In this document: positions 35,763 through 46,336 of the stretch, in pieces
Position numbering within the stretch: the first letter of the stretch is position 1
Layout of the letters: the number at the start of each line of letters is the position of its first letter
DNA from: Ooceraea biroi
Lineage: Eukaryota; Arthropoda; Insecta; Hymenoptera; Formicidae
Assembly: GCF_003672135.1 (NCBI RefSeq)
Contig: NC_039515.1
Coordinates: 9,362,001-9,426,000 of the forward strand
DNA length: 64,000 nt
Direction: 5' to 3'
Made by a program: the position numbers and the translations under genes
The notes under the pieces: model-generated
What the model was told of the DNA's origin: nothing
Seen by the model: the letters and a program-made list of their open reading frames with translations, nothing else
Database searches by the model: none

Positions 35763-36379
35763 TTTTTAAATTGTTGTACAATAATTAATTTTCGAGGTAA
35801 TACATCCTCTTTGCAATTGGCGCAATTTGAGGATTTCATAAATTGTTTTGAAAATTACTATAAAATAATAATATTTAAAGACAATTAGAACTACTATCGC
35901 TTGGATTGGAATAGGATCATTGAATGAGAATATAAAGGTACATATTACTTGGTTTAATATTTTTTTAATTAAAGAAACTACCACATAACATTAACTGTAA
36001 AATGATAACATTTCCTGTCATTATTATGCGTCAATACCCATTGGAGTTGGCGCAATTTGTTCATATCATTAGTTTTGTAGAGTCCTTTTTTGAAAGAACT
36101 TCAGGCGCGTATACTTGGCGCTTTTTTTGTACCTTTTTTTAAAAAGGTAATTTTGTTGTGATTTCACACATTTTGTAGTGTGAAGTATGTTATTCTTTTT
36201 TATAATATATGAGGAGATGAAAGTCATAGTCCTGTCAGTCAAGGTTTTTAAAAGTATTAACTTACATGTTTATAAAATATAAAATTATATTAAGTATATT
36301 TATGCACAAAAGTCAATATATGCAAGAAAAAAGAGTTTACCCCGTCGTTTTTATTTCGTTTAATAAATAAATATAAATA
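35763..36379. other. AT-rich intergenic region
   Basis: No gene seen. A GCGTATACTTGGCGC piece near 36107 is shared with the direct repeats that follow. Confidence 0.5.
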
Positions 36380-36551
36380 TATATAATTCGACCCCAAGCT
36401 ATCCATTGAGCCTACTTAGAAGTTGATCCGTTCAGTGGTTATTGAGATCTAATAAACTGAGTGTCTGCGAAAGCGTCGCTTCGCGTAAAAGAGTCACGGT
36501 GCGGTCTCGCTGCGCGTATACTTGGCGCGAGACACTACCGTGTCTCTTGAT
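36380..36551. repeat. 172-bp direct repeat, copy 1
   Basis: Starts TATATAATTCGACCCCAAG and ends CCGTGTCTCTTGA. Copy 2 at 37422-37592 is nearly identical, 1,042 bases downstream. Confidence 0.85.
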
Positions 36552-37421
36552 AAGATAGTGTGAGATACCCTATATTTAAAAATGAGACCTGTAAGTTATA
36601 ATATAATTGAGTGATGAGGTAGGTAAAAGAGGAAAGCGAATTAATAGCTTAGCAGATTTTATTTTCACACGTTAATCATCGGAATAAATAACGTTTATTT
36701 TATCGTGTCAAATTTTTCTAGAATCATAACTACAAGTTTTTCGGGTTGATCAATTAAAATAGAACACCCTATATATTATAATCAAAAGTCGACACCCTGT
36801 ATAATAAAAATACGATAGAGTGAGATACCCTATATAGTAAAAATATTAAAATAAGACCTGTATTGTATAAGAATATACCAACAGCATCTCTGCCGGTCGG
36901 TATTGTGACGTCTCGTGACGTCACGCGCATGTGCCTCGTACGCACTCGCGCCAACTTCAAACAACGGAGCTTCACAGCAGTCAACGAAATGTCATTTATT
37001 GATTTTTATAAGTCGCTCAGTTTTTTATTGATTTAACACATTTGTGAATTGTTTCAAAAGAAGTTTTATTTTACGAGTTTCATATTTTTACAAGATCTTT
37101 GCCTTTGTAATCAAACCGCCATACTGTTAACACGCATTCTTGTATGCATCGAATTTAAAACTGTGAATGTACATTTTGTGATTTAAATATATCCTTTATG
37201 GATTAAGCTCGAATTTATTATTATATCGTATCGGTGTATCATTCGTATATGGTTCGTTCATATCGACGCGCCATAGTATAAACGGAGCTGCTGCCATCTC
37301 GACGAAAAAGAACGAACTGTACAAACGACGACGTTTCTTAAATGAAATTTTCCAATTTCAGACTTTGTATCGCCATATCTCCGCTCGTAGGGCACGTACA
37401 AGAAAAATAAAAACACTTTTA
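36552..37421. other. AT-rich spacer between the 172-bp repeats
   Basis: Contains mariner-type end fragments (ACACCCTATATATTATA near 36770 and ACACCCTGTATAATA near 36791). No gene is supported; the short minus frame at 37258-37449 runs into the repeat. Confidence 0.4.
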
Positions 37422-37592
37422 TTATATAATTCGACCCCAAGCTATCCATTGAGCCTACTTAGAAGTTGATCCGTTCAGCGGTTATTGAGATCTAATAATC
37501 TGAGTGTCTGCGAAAGCGTCGCTTCGCGTAAAAGAGTCACGGTGCGGTCTCGCTGCGCGTATACTTGGCGCGAGACACTACCGTGTCTCTTG
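37422..37592. repeat. 172-bp direct repeat, copy 2
   Basis: Near-identical to 36380-36551, differing at only a few positions (for example GTTCAGCGG against GTTCAGTGG). Confidence 0.85.
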
Positions 37593-38043
37593 ACAATAAC
37601 GGACCACCCTTCGATTTCAATAATTTTTTAATATGTCATCAAGGTCATCACCCTGAGTGATGTTGTGAAGGTTTTAGTCGGCGCTCATTGTTTATTAAAA
37701 AGTGATGGGTTTTAGCAGAGTAATACCCCACGAACATAAAAACGTTATGTAAACGTGTGAAAAACGTTTCCGTTCATTTCGTTCCTGAATGGTTTGTTTC
37801 TCTAACGATGAGAGTATTCCGTGTGATGGCGCGCTAAGTCCAAAAACGTTACCTGTACGTTTGGGAAGCGTTCGGATCAGTTCGGATCTAAATTTTATAA
37901 AGAATTCGCACATTGCGTTCGGTGGATACAACAGGTACGATATTTCGATATTAAATATAAAAATATATTTATCCCAGATTCCCAAATACTCTAATTTTTA
38001 TTTGTAAAAAAACCTTTCTATTGAACATGGGATATCAGACATC

Positions 38044-38365
38044 GAACGCAATATGGCCGCGCTAAGAAGACAAACGATCAGTGAACAGTTCGTGATTATT
38101 ACTCTTTACTGTTAAATCTCTAAATCTAGATCATTTACGTTGACGAATTATTCAACCGTTGCGTTTCCTGAACATAGCCATTATAAACACCATATCGGCG
38201 GATATAAATCGCTGCCAACGGAGGATTCACATTGGCTGCGTTCAGGAGACACAACAGTTAAGCAATTCGTCAACGTATCATTGATTTAGATTTAGAAATC
38301 TAATAGTAAAGACCAGTAATCACGTACAACTCACTGATCGTTTGTGTCTCTTGAACGCAACCATT
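38044..38365. mobile_element. Foldback repeat, about 320 bp
   Basis: Imperfect inverted arms contain GACAAACGATCAGTGA and GTTGACGAATTATTCAACCG and their inverses near 38340 and 38260. The loop is near 38190-38230. Likely an old MITE. Confidence 0.65.
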
Positions 38366-38849
38366 TTACAGTTAAGAGGTTAAAGAAGAATCTAACCTAT
38401 AAGTGCTTTGAAAGTTTTAAGTGCTGAGAAAATTTGTGATAATATAAAAGGAGAACAAAGAAAAGGATCTTGCAGCTGAATATCTGCTCGCTGGTAGCAG
38501 TATATTGGGAATTCTGAGGCTAACTCTTTATACAAGAAAAGTATTGCTAATGCCATGACTTTCTTCTCTGCAATTAAAATTATCTTATTCATGAGGTATG
38601 TTTACTAAGATAATATCTAAAAGAATTTAGCATTTTATAGTATCTTATAGTACCTTTCTTTTTTATTTTTTCTTAATTGCTTAATTATGCTTTTTTGTAC
38701 ATAGGGTTTTGGCGAAATATCCTCCAGTACCAAAATAGTGTAATAGAGACGTGTCGTTATCTGTGGAATTCGCACATGTCTATTGTACATTCCATGTTGT
38801 CAAGTCAGAGTAATGTCAAGCAACGCAAAGTGGTATTAAGGGCAAGCTG
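38366..38849. other. AT-rich intergenic region
   Basis: No recognisable feature. Frames here are short and lack family motifs. Confidence 0.4.
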
Positions 38850-39018
38850 AAGTGACCAGGGAATTTCTTCGCGATGGTGCTGCCATTTGCACAAATATTT
38901 GCTTTTAATAAAAATTTGGCAAGTTGTACGCACAAAATTGCACCCGTCCACCCTCGGGATAAAATAAAGGAATATAATAAAGCTTTTCAAAGTGACTTTA
39001 GAAGCGTAATAAAAAAGA
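38850..39018. repeat. Interspersed repeat family A, copy 3
   Basis: Diverged copy of the 20032 and 21587 repeats, sharing GATAAAATAAAGGAATATAAT and the A-rich end. A short ATATCAATAT array and then the LINE follow immediately. Confidence 0.65.
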
Positions 39019-39361
39019 TATATTGATAATAGATCAATATATTAATATATCAATATATCAATATATCTATACAGAGGGAGGACGTGGAAAGGCGGAGGTG
39101 AGAGAGGAGGGAAGAGGAGGCAAAGTGGAGGAGAGTGGAGGTAAAGAAAGGGGGCAAGAGATAGTGAGGTTAGAAGAAAGGCGGAAGAAGGATCATAGGA
39201 TAATAGGAGTATAGAAGAGAGAGTATAGAGGGAATTGAACAAGAGGTGACATCCGGCGGAGAGGAAAAGAAGTAGGAAGGAAAGAGAAAGTAGAGTAGGA
39301 AGAGCGGGAAGTTTGTAAGAGGGAGGATAAGAGTAGAAGTTAAGAAAAGAGAGTAGGCAGA

Positions 39362-40261
39362 ATGGAGAAAGAGGGAAGAGGAATAGAAAAGGGAAAAGGA
39401 GAAAAGGAGGAGAGGGAGGCCGCCGGATAGTAAGAATGTTGGAAGGGTGAGGGCGGAAAGTTTTTCGGGATGTATAGAGGAGCTGTTGTTGAAGAAGAGG
39501 AAGAGGGGAGAGGAAGGGGGAGATAGGAGGGAGGAGGGAGAGATATTCGGAAAAAGTGAGAAGATAAGGAGATCGCCGGGTAAGGAGGAAGAAAAGGGAG
39601 AAGGGTTAAAGGAGATATTGGGACAGAAAAGAGAGGAAATGAGGGAGGCGAGGGAGGAAAGAAAGGAAATGAGAAGGATGTTAGAGGAAATAGATGGGAG
39701 ATGGGGGAAGGGGATGGAGGAGATAAAGAGGAAGGTAGAGGATATAGGAAAGGAGATGAGTAAGATGGAAGTAAGAGGGGAGGACATGGAGGAAAGATTG
39801 GGAAAATTAGAGAGAGAAAGTAGAAGGGATTAGAAGGGAAATAATGAAGAGCTGAGAGATAGGATGAAAAGAATGGAGATGGAGATAGAAGGGAAGAAGA
39901 GGGAAAAGAAAAGGAAGAATATAGTAATAAGAGGGATGAAGATAGAGAGGGAGGGGGAGGAAGGAGTAAGGGAGAGTGTAGCAAATTTGCTAGGAGAGTT
40001 GGCGTAGAGGTGGAACTTAAGGAGGTTGGAAGAATAGGAGGAAAGGACAGAGAAGGAAGGGAAATGATATGGGTGAGACTAGGGAGTAAGGAGGGAAAAA
40101 AGAGAGTAATGGAAGAGAGAAAGGAATTGAGGGAAAGGAGGGAGAGGATAGGAGATGACCTGACGTGGAGGGAGAGAAGAATAGAGTGGATGGTGAGAGA
40201 GGAAGCGGAGAAGGAGAGAGCTAATGGAAGAAGAGTAAGGGAGGGATATATGAAGATGTGA
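39362..40261 (+). pseudogene. LINE ORF1, coiled-coil protein
   Basis: About 39447-39833 encodes a long charged coiled coil (EKREEMREAREERKEMRR, DIGKEMSKMEVRGEDMEERL). A stop and a frame change follow, and 40010-40261 encodes an RNA-binding-like part (GRIGGKDREGREMIWVRLGS) as in LINE ORF1 proteins. Codon use is limited to purine-rich codons. Confidence 0.6.
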
Positions 40262-41276
40262 GTGGAAGGGAAGATGTGGAGATGGGATGAATGGGAAGAA
40301 ATTTTTAAGAATGAAGAAGGAAGAAGGAAGAATAGAGAAAGAGAGAGAGAGAGAGGAAGAACAAGGGGAAAAGAGGGAGGAGAGGGGGTTTTGCAGGAGC
40401 ACGGGGAAGGAAGGAGAATAGCACGGGAATATAGAAAAAAGAAGAATGGAGAGAGGTGGGGAGAGGGAAAGATTGGTTTTTGGAACGTAGCAGGATTGGC
40501 GGGAAAGGATGAAGAGTTTTGGAGAGAAATAGGAAAATGGGAGGTAATAATATTGATAGAGACATGGGTGGAGGAGAAGGGATGGGAAGGAGTGAAGAGG
40601 AAGTTACCGGGAGGGTATATATGAAAGAAACAATGGGCCGTGAGGGAGAATAAGAGAGGAAGGGCAAAAGGGGAATGATAATGGGAGTAAAAGAATGGAG
40701 GGGAAAAGGATTAGGAATAGAGAAAGAAGAAAGAGAGGTAGAGGGAATAATAACGGGTAAAGTAAGAATAGGGAGGAGTGGAGAATAATAGGAGTATACG
40801 TAAATAAAGATTTAAGGAGGAAGATGAGAACATTGAAGAGTGGTTGGATAAGGGGATGGAAGAAGTGGTGTTGATTGGAGGGGATTTTAATGCAAGGACC
40901 GGGGAGGGGGGAGGGAAAATAGAAATGGAAGAGGAGGAGAGGGAGGAAGGAGATCGAAGGATAAGACAGTGAATGGTGATGGGAGGAGGCTGTTGGAAGA
41001 ATTAAGAGAAATGGGTTTAGAAATATTGAATGGAGGAATAAAGGGAGACGAGGAGGGGGAGTATACATATATTGGACAAAGAGGGCAAACAGTAATAGAT
41101 TACGTAATAGTGGATGGAGGGATGAGAAATAAAATAGAGAGGATGGAGGTGGGAGAGAGGGTGGAATCGGATCATATGCCGATAGTGGTTACGGTAAAAG
41201 AGGGAGGCTGGAAGAGGGGGGGAGGAGAGGGAGGAGAGAGGAGGAAAGAGGGTGGTAAGAATGGAATGGAGTGAGG
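40262..41276 (+). pseudogene. LINE ORF2 endonuclease domain
   Basis: FWNVAGLAGKDEEFW and IILIETWVEEKGW (catalytic Asn and Glu strands) lie at about 40478-40585. After a TGA at 40622 and a frame change come GGDFNARTG near 40878, TYIGQRGQTVIDYVIV near 41068 and SDHMPIV near 41168, the Asp-Asn and Ser-Asp-His catalytic motifs. Target-site nicking is its role in active relatives. Confidence 0.8.
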
Positions 41277-41536
41277 AAAGTAGAAGGAAATTTAGAGAGA
41301 AAACAGAAGAGATGGAGTGGAAAGGAGATAAATTAGAGCAGAGAGTGAGGGAAATAGGAGGCAGGATAAAGGAGATTAAGGAAGAAGTTAGGAATAGAGA
41401 AAAGGGAAAGAGAGAGAGAGAAAAAGGGATGGTGAGATGAGGAATGCAAGGCGGAGAAGAAAGAATTGAGGAAAATGCTAAGAAGATGGAAGAAGGGTTT
41501 AGAGGGGGTAGAGGAATATAAAAAGAGAAGAGGTAG

Positions 41537-42423
41537 TGTTTAGTTTCTAAAAAATGCTTTTTATTTGATGACAAAACTGGTGTGTTACGCCGTGACAAAG
41601 TACCGAACATAAATCAAATAATAGTGTTTACAATATAAGACGCAACTAAATATCGTTGAAAATAATATAGCTGCAAATAATGTCGGTGTAAATAATATTG
41701 CTGTAAATAAAATTGCGGTAAGTAAAATCGTTGGAAATAATAGCGAGTAAATAATAGAATGTTTGAGTGTCGCACTAACACTGCTGAAATCGCAATAGTA
41801 AAGAACCAAAACGCCTCACTGACGTTATCGTAATGAAAGAAAGAGTGTCTTGCTGACACGAGCAATGTAGTATGTGCAAAACGTGTCCCGCTGACACGAC
41901 CCAAATTAAAGAAATGTAAGTGTCTCACTGACCTTGAAACCGTGCGTCTCACTGACGTAAGCCGCTCGGGCGTGGAAAAAGTGTCTACCTGAGACACTAT
42001 CACCCTGAAGAGGGCTTCGGCTTGATCAAGACCGAAAAGTACTCACTGTACTTACTTCCGTGTCCGCAAAGCTCACCCGTGTAACCTCGCCTCGCACTGA
42101 GGGATAACCAAGAAAATCCTCGCACTGAGGGATCGCAATCGAAGGAGGGGGCTCGCTGACATGGTCAGGAGATATTCACAGGACCCACTGTCCTCTCTAA
42201 ATCCCTTCGTCCTTCGCTCGCAGAGAACACACTTTTCTTTTCTCAGCAACTGACGCCGTATCAAACAGAGAGAACGACGAACAATGGAAAATTCGCGCGG
42301 CGCACTCGGAAAACCGGTCTAGCAGAGCGCCCCTCTCGCCCGAAACTCTAGCGCGATCGATTCATTATCGACCGCCCTAAGTCGCCGAATCGATGTCGGT
42401 AAACATTGACTGTTTCCGTAACA
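41537..42423. mobile_element. Solo LTR, 887 bp, TSD GGTAG
   Basis: Starts TGTTTAGTTTC and ends CTGTTTCCGTAACA, flanked by GGTAG at 41532-41536 and 42424-42428. It interrupts the LINE. Inside are short GAATAATATTGCTGTAAATA-type repeats near 41650-41750 and a CTCGCACTGAGGGAT duplication near 42090-42130. It is a different family from the 940-bp LTR. Confidence 0.85.
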
Positions 42424-42537
42424 GGTAGATATAAAAGAAAGTGTGAGGAAAAAAGCAGGGAGAGAGGGAAAGGATCATAAGGGAGGCGGGAGAAGCGAGG
42501 ACGGAAGGGAGGTATGGGAATTTTTAAGAAAGGTGAG

Positions 42538-42637
42538 NNNNNNNNNNNNNNNNNNNNNNNNNNNNNNNNNNNNNNNNNNNNNNNNNNNNNNNNNNNNNNN
42601 NNNNNNNNNNNNNNNNNNNNNNNNNNNNNNNNNNNNN
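42538..42637. other. Assembly gap (100 N)
   Basis: Exactly 100 N. The sequence directly after it is one arm of a foldback, so the gap may mark a hard-to-assemble palindrome. Confidence 0.99.
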
Positions 42638-43911
42638 TTTTCGATTCAAACTGTATGCAGAAATGTTGTGGTGATGCCAGTAGCATATTCTGCAAGTTAC
42701 AGCCCCTACCTTTGCGTTAAAAAAATGGTGATATAAAAACCTTCCCATGCAGGGTGTCCCAAAAAGCTGGAAACGGTCGAATATTTCATAAGCATTGCAG
42801 TTTAGAAGAAAATGTTTCAGAACAAAAGTTGTAAGGTTTAAAAAAGCGCATTCAGTGGCAATATGAGTGTGACCATGGGTATTGTTACCAAAGGTCAGAC
42901 AAGGTCAAACTTAATTTTTTAATGAAACCTCCTATTTTTATTATATTATCTTTTTCTACTAATTAATCTGAACAACTTTTGTCTGAAATATTTTTTGGAT
43001 TTTCTGTTTTTAATTTTTTTATTTCTGTTTAATTTTTAATTTTTCTGTTTTAATTTTTTAATTTTTCTGTTTTAAATTTTGTTATCTTTTGATTTAATTT
43101 TCTGCATTTTTATGTTTTTAAGTAATTTAAGTTAATGATAACATGTGCGATTCAAAAAATGTTCAAGACACAAAAATTGATTACAGTGGGCGCAACTAAT
43201 AAAAACTGTTTTTTCACATCGACAACAAATTTCGAATGTGCTTTTATAATTAAAGCAAATTTCTCTTACATTTTGAAATTTACCAGGATCAGTGACATTG
43301 TAACCACTTTTGAACCAAGCATATTGTATCATTGGTATAAAATATTTGCTGTTAATTGATTGTGTACAAGTGAATGAATGTTCAAAATAAAATCTCTGTT
43401 GTCACTGATCCTCGCATATGTTATCATTAACTCAAAATTACTTAAAAACATAAAAATGCAGAAAATTAAATCAAAAGAATAACAAAATTTAAAACAGAAA
43501 CATTAAAAAATTAAAACAGAAAATAAAAAAAATTAAAAACAGAAAATCCAAAAAAATATTTCAGACAAAAGTTGTTCAGATTAATTAGTAGAAAAAGATA
43601 ATATAATAAAAATAGGAGGTTTCATTAAAAAAATTAAGTTGACCTTGGTCTGACTTTGGTAACAATACCCATGGTCACACTCATATTGTCACTGAATGCG
43701 CTTTTTAAAACCTTACAACTTTTGTTTGAAACATTTTCTTCTAAACTGCAATGCTTATGAAATATTCGACCGTTTCCAGCTTTTTGGGACACCCTGCATG
43801 GGAAGGTTTTTATATCGCCATTTTTTTAACGCAAAGGTAGGGGCTGTAACTTGCAGAATATGCTACTGGCATCACCCACAACATTTCTGCATACAGTTTG
43901 AATCGAAAACG
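42638..43911. repeat. Large inverted repeat (1.27 kb) with mariner-type ends inside
   Basis: The arm from 42638 (TTTTCGATTCAAACTG) is mirrored to 43911. Within each arm lies CAGGGTGTCCCAAAAAGC, a mariner-type terminal motif, and the arms converge at TAATGATAACATGTGCG (43134) and its inverse (43417). The central 270 bases hold a transposase fragment. Loop centre is near 43273. Confidence 0.75.
43132..43332 (-). pseudogene. Possible piggyBac-type transposase C-terminal Cys-rich fragment
   Basis: The 66-residue frame ends in a cysteine- and histidine-rich motif, ICCRCEKTVFISCAHC followed by FLCLEHFLN and a final CYH. This resembles the C-terminal zinc-binding domain of piggyBac transposases (Cys pairs followed by CLEH). 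The rest of the transposase is not present, and the fragment sits in the loop of the foldback. Confidence 0.45.
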
Positions 43912-44090
43912 ATGAATCAGCCGGAAACGTTCCCTTTAAGGCAATTTAACTTTACTCAATACTGTTTCAGTGTCCTGACAACGCGGGATCAGAATATTAT
44001 AATTATAAAGGCAGTCACAGCATTATTTTACTCGCAATAAGTGACGCAAATTACATCATACGCTGTGTAGACATTGATGCTCTAGAAGGC

Positions 44091-44695
44091 AGGGTGATGC
44101 AGGTGTTTTCAAAAACAGTACTATAGGCCTGTTATTAGAAAGAAAAGAATTTAATCTTCCATCTCCTGAAGCATTATATGACAATGGTCCAATTTTACCA
44201 TATGTATTGGTAGGAGACGAGGCATTTCCATTAACAGACTATATGATGCGACCATATCCAGGAAAAAATGGAATGACATTAGAGAAACGGATATACAATT
44301 ATCGTTTATCTCGAGCTCGGCGAACAGTCGAAAATGTATTCGGTATCTTAGCTAATCACTGGCGCCTTCTAAGACGACCAATTATAGCAAACGTTCCAAA
44401 TGCAATAAAAATGGTTCAAGCAATAATTTGTCTTCATAACTGGTTAAGAAAGCATGATGTTGAACGAGAGACGCAGTATGTAACACAAGATGTTGCAGAT
44501 CGATCTGTAGTAGACGGAGACATTGAAGACGGCTCTTGGAGAAACAATGTTGATGATTATCGTGCATTTAGAAATATAAGATGTACTCAAGCAAGAGCAC
44601 ATTCGTTACGCGCAGCTAACATTCGAGAAGAATTCTGCAGATATTTCAATGAAGAAGGAGAAGTTGGTTGGCAAAACATTCAAATATACAAGTGA
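44091..44695 (+). pseudogene. Harbinger (DDE_Tnp_4) transposase, C-terminal part
   Basis: The frame keeps the nuclease core: GDAGVFKNSTIG (first Asp), PYVLVGDEAFPL (second Asp), RPYPG, then RARRTVENVFGILANHWR (Glu) and an INxLHNW-like CLHNWLRKH motif. A helix-rich tail ends at 44695. The N-terminus and any upstream exon are missing. It would excise and insert elements with TWA target sites, the type of element found at 20492-28350. A poly(A)-like AATAAAATATG follows at 44738. Confidence 0.85.
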
Positions 44696-45141
44696 AGCAC
44701 ATGCATTGTATAATAATGTATATAATAATAAAATATGTATGTATGTATTATAAAATATAAATTTTATTGTACACAATAGTTGTTTTATAAAACAATAGTT
44801 ATAGTATTATATACTAATGTGTATTCTCATATCACCTGTACTATAATATTGAATCATAAAGATAATATTGCGGTAACTAAAATTATTGTTCTAAGGAGAA
44901 ACAAACTATACTTCATAAACACTAAGTGTTAGAAATCAACGTTCTATAAAAATAACGCGTTATAGAATATTTGACAATAAATTATACATCTACATTTAAA
45001 GTAATATCTCAATATATTTTTAAATAAAGTTAAAAATGAACGCTTACTGACATCATGTGCCACGGGAGTAAGTAATATAAATAAATTATAATTATCAGGT
45101 ACAAACATAATAACTGTATCTTCCAATTATATTCATAAGGC
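44696..45141. other. AT-rich sequence between Harbinger transposase and Polinton
   Basis: No feature recognised. It is probably 3' sequence of the Harbinger element that received the Polinton. Confidence 0.4.
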
Positions 45142-45502
45142 AGTAGATATATAGGGCCGGTTCTGACCCATGGGGCAACGAGGGGGGTGAGGGGGAGGGG
45201 GATGAGTCAACAGGGGGGGCTGAGTCAGCAGGAGGAGGGGCATGTTCAAGGTCACGGGGGGCTGAGTCAGCAGGGGGAGGGGCATGTTCAAGGTCACGGG
45301 GGGATGAGTCAGCAGGGGGAGGGGGTGCTGACTCAGCAGGGGTATCATGTTCACAAGTGCATACACAGCGGAGGGATGAATCAGCAGGGCGGGGGTATAT
45401 ACAATTGTATAATGTTACACGTGGTACAGCGCTATTGTTACCTATTGCATCATCAGCGCAATTTTATATACGCTTGGACCTGCACGAACACGGCAAGGTC
45501 AG
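45142..45502 (+). repeat. Left terminal inverted repeat of Polinton
   Basis: About 360 bases, matching the inverse of 60540 inward, ending with CACGAACACGGCAAGGTCA. It contains at least six TGAGTCA-like motifs followed by GCAGG, including a full TGCTGACTCAGCA palindrome at 45326-45338. Confidence 0.9.
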
Positions 45503-45769
45503 GTGATACCATCGCTAATTTTACGGACGCGTCGTCTAACGTATTGCTCTCTATAATGCTAACCACTAATACTACATAGATGTTATACAGATAGGTACAG
45601 GTAGGGGAGGTGAGGAGGTTCAACGCGATAAAAAGACGCAATCTGATCGGAAAAAATACTTTAAGTAACGTGAAAAATGTGTTTACATACAGAACATATA
45701 TATATAAAATGTATAACATAATATGATAGATAATGTGCGCGTGGAGACTGCTGGTATGCGGCGTGTAAC

Positions 45770-46336
45770 TCAAAAATTACCAAAAACCATAACCAGCAGT
45801 TCGTACTCGAGCAAATCGTTCCGGTCGAAGTCCGCGCTGCCGCTTATGGCCCTGAGAGCGCTGAAAGGATCCTCTACACCCGCGGTGATGTGCCTGAAGA
45901 CGCGAAGTTCAGCCTCGGCGCTTCCGACGACGCCGGTCATCGTGGCGATCACGCGCTGGACGCAGTGCCGCAATCCGTATAGAAAGCGCACCGTTGGTGC
46001 GGACAGGGTCAAACGTCCGGACGGAGTGTCCAGACGTATTGTTGGCTGACTGTTGATGGTAGCGAAGCGCACCGTCAGGTCACCCAGCTGCATGGGCGGA
46101 GGCGGACCATGCTCGCCGTTAGCCCGCGCGAGGTTGTCGCAGATTATGGCTCTGCTGTCCACCAGTCCCTTCCACATTTCGGGAGTCAGCAGTATCTCCT
46201 TGCCGGCAGTGTCCCCTGGCACGATGTGCACGACCACCGCATCCGCGGTCGGAGGGATGCCTATTCCAATCTCCAGAAACTTGTAGCCGGTCCTGGTCAA
46301 GTTATATCTGCGGCTCAGTATCCGCATGCGTCGCAC
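45770..46336 (-). CDS. Polinton protein of unknown function (PC4-like motif possible)
   Basis: An open frame of 188 residues; the frame may extend a little upstream of the Met at 46336. It has two similar-looking segments, one with EILLTPEMWKGLVD and one with LTVRFATINSQPTIRLDT followed by RLTLSAPTVRFL. The first is reminiscent of the PC4/p15 single-stranded-DNA-binding fold (a strand then L-x-P-x-x-W), which would suit a replication or transcription role, but this is a weak resemblance. It is transcribed toward the left terminus. No frameshift seen. Confidence 0.6.
   Translation of the reverse strand: MRRMRILSRRYNLTRTGYKFLEIGIGIPPTADAVVVHIVPGDTAGKEILLTPEMWKGLVDSRAIICDNLARANGEHGPPPPMQLGDLTVRFATINSQPTIRLDTPSGRLTLSAPTVRFLYGLRHCVQRVIATMTGVVGSAEAELRVFRHITAGVEDPFSALRAISGSADFDRNDLLEYELLVMVFGNF

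Larger units (their letters stand above)
39062..42537 (+). mobile_element. Purine-rich LINE (endonuclease-encoding non-LTR element), truncated
   Basis: The plus strand is overwhelmingly purine, giving coiled-coil Glu/Lys/Arg-rich protein in ORF1, followed by an apurinic-type endonuclease and the linker that precedes reverse transcriptase. An LTR insertion (41537-42423) splits the linker; with the LTR and one GGTAG copy removed the coding context runs through. The reverse transcriptase is lost in the gap at 42538. Several stops and frame changes mark it as decayed. Confidence 0.8.

Noticed and set aside
39340..41610. Long Ser/Leu/Pro-rich minus-strand frames
   Set aside because: They are the antisense of the purine-rich LINE; the plus strand holds the endonuclease motifs.
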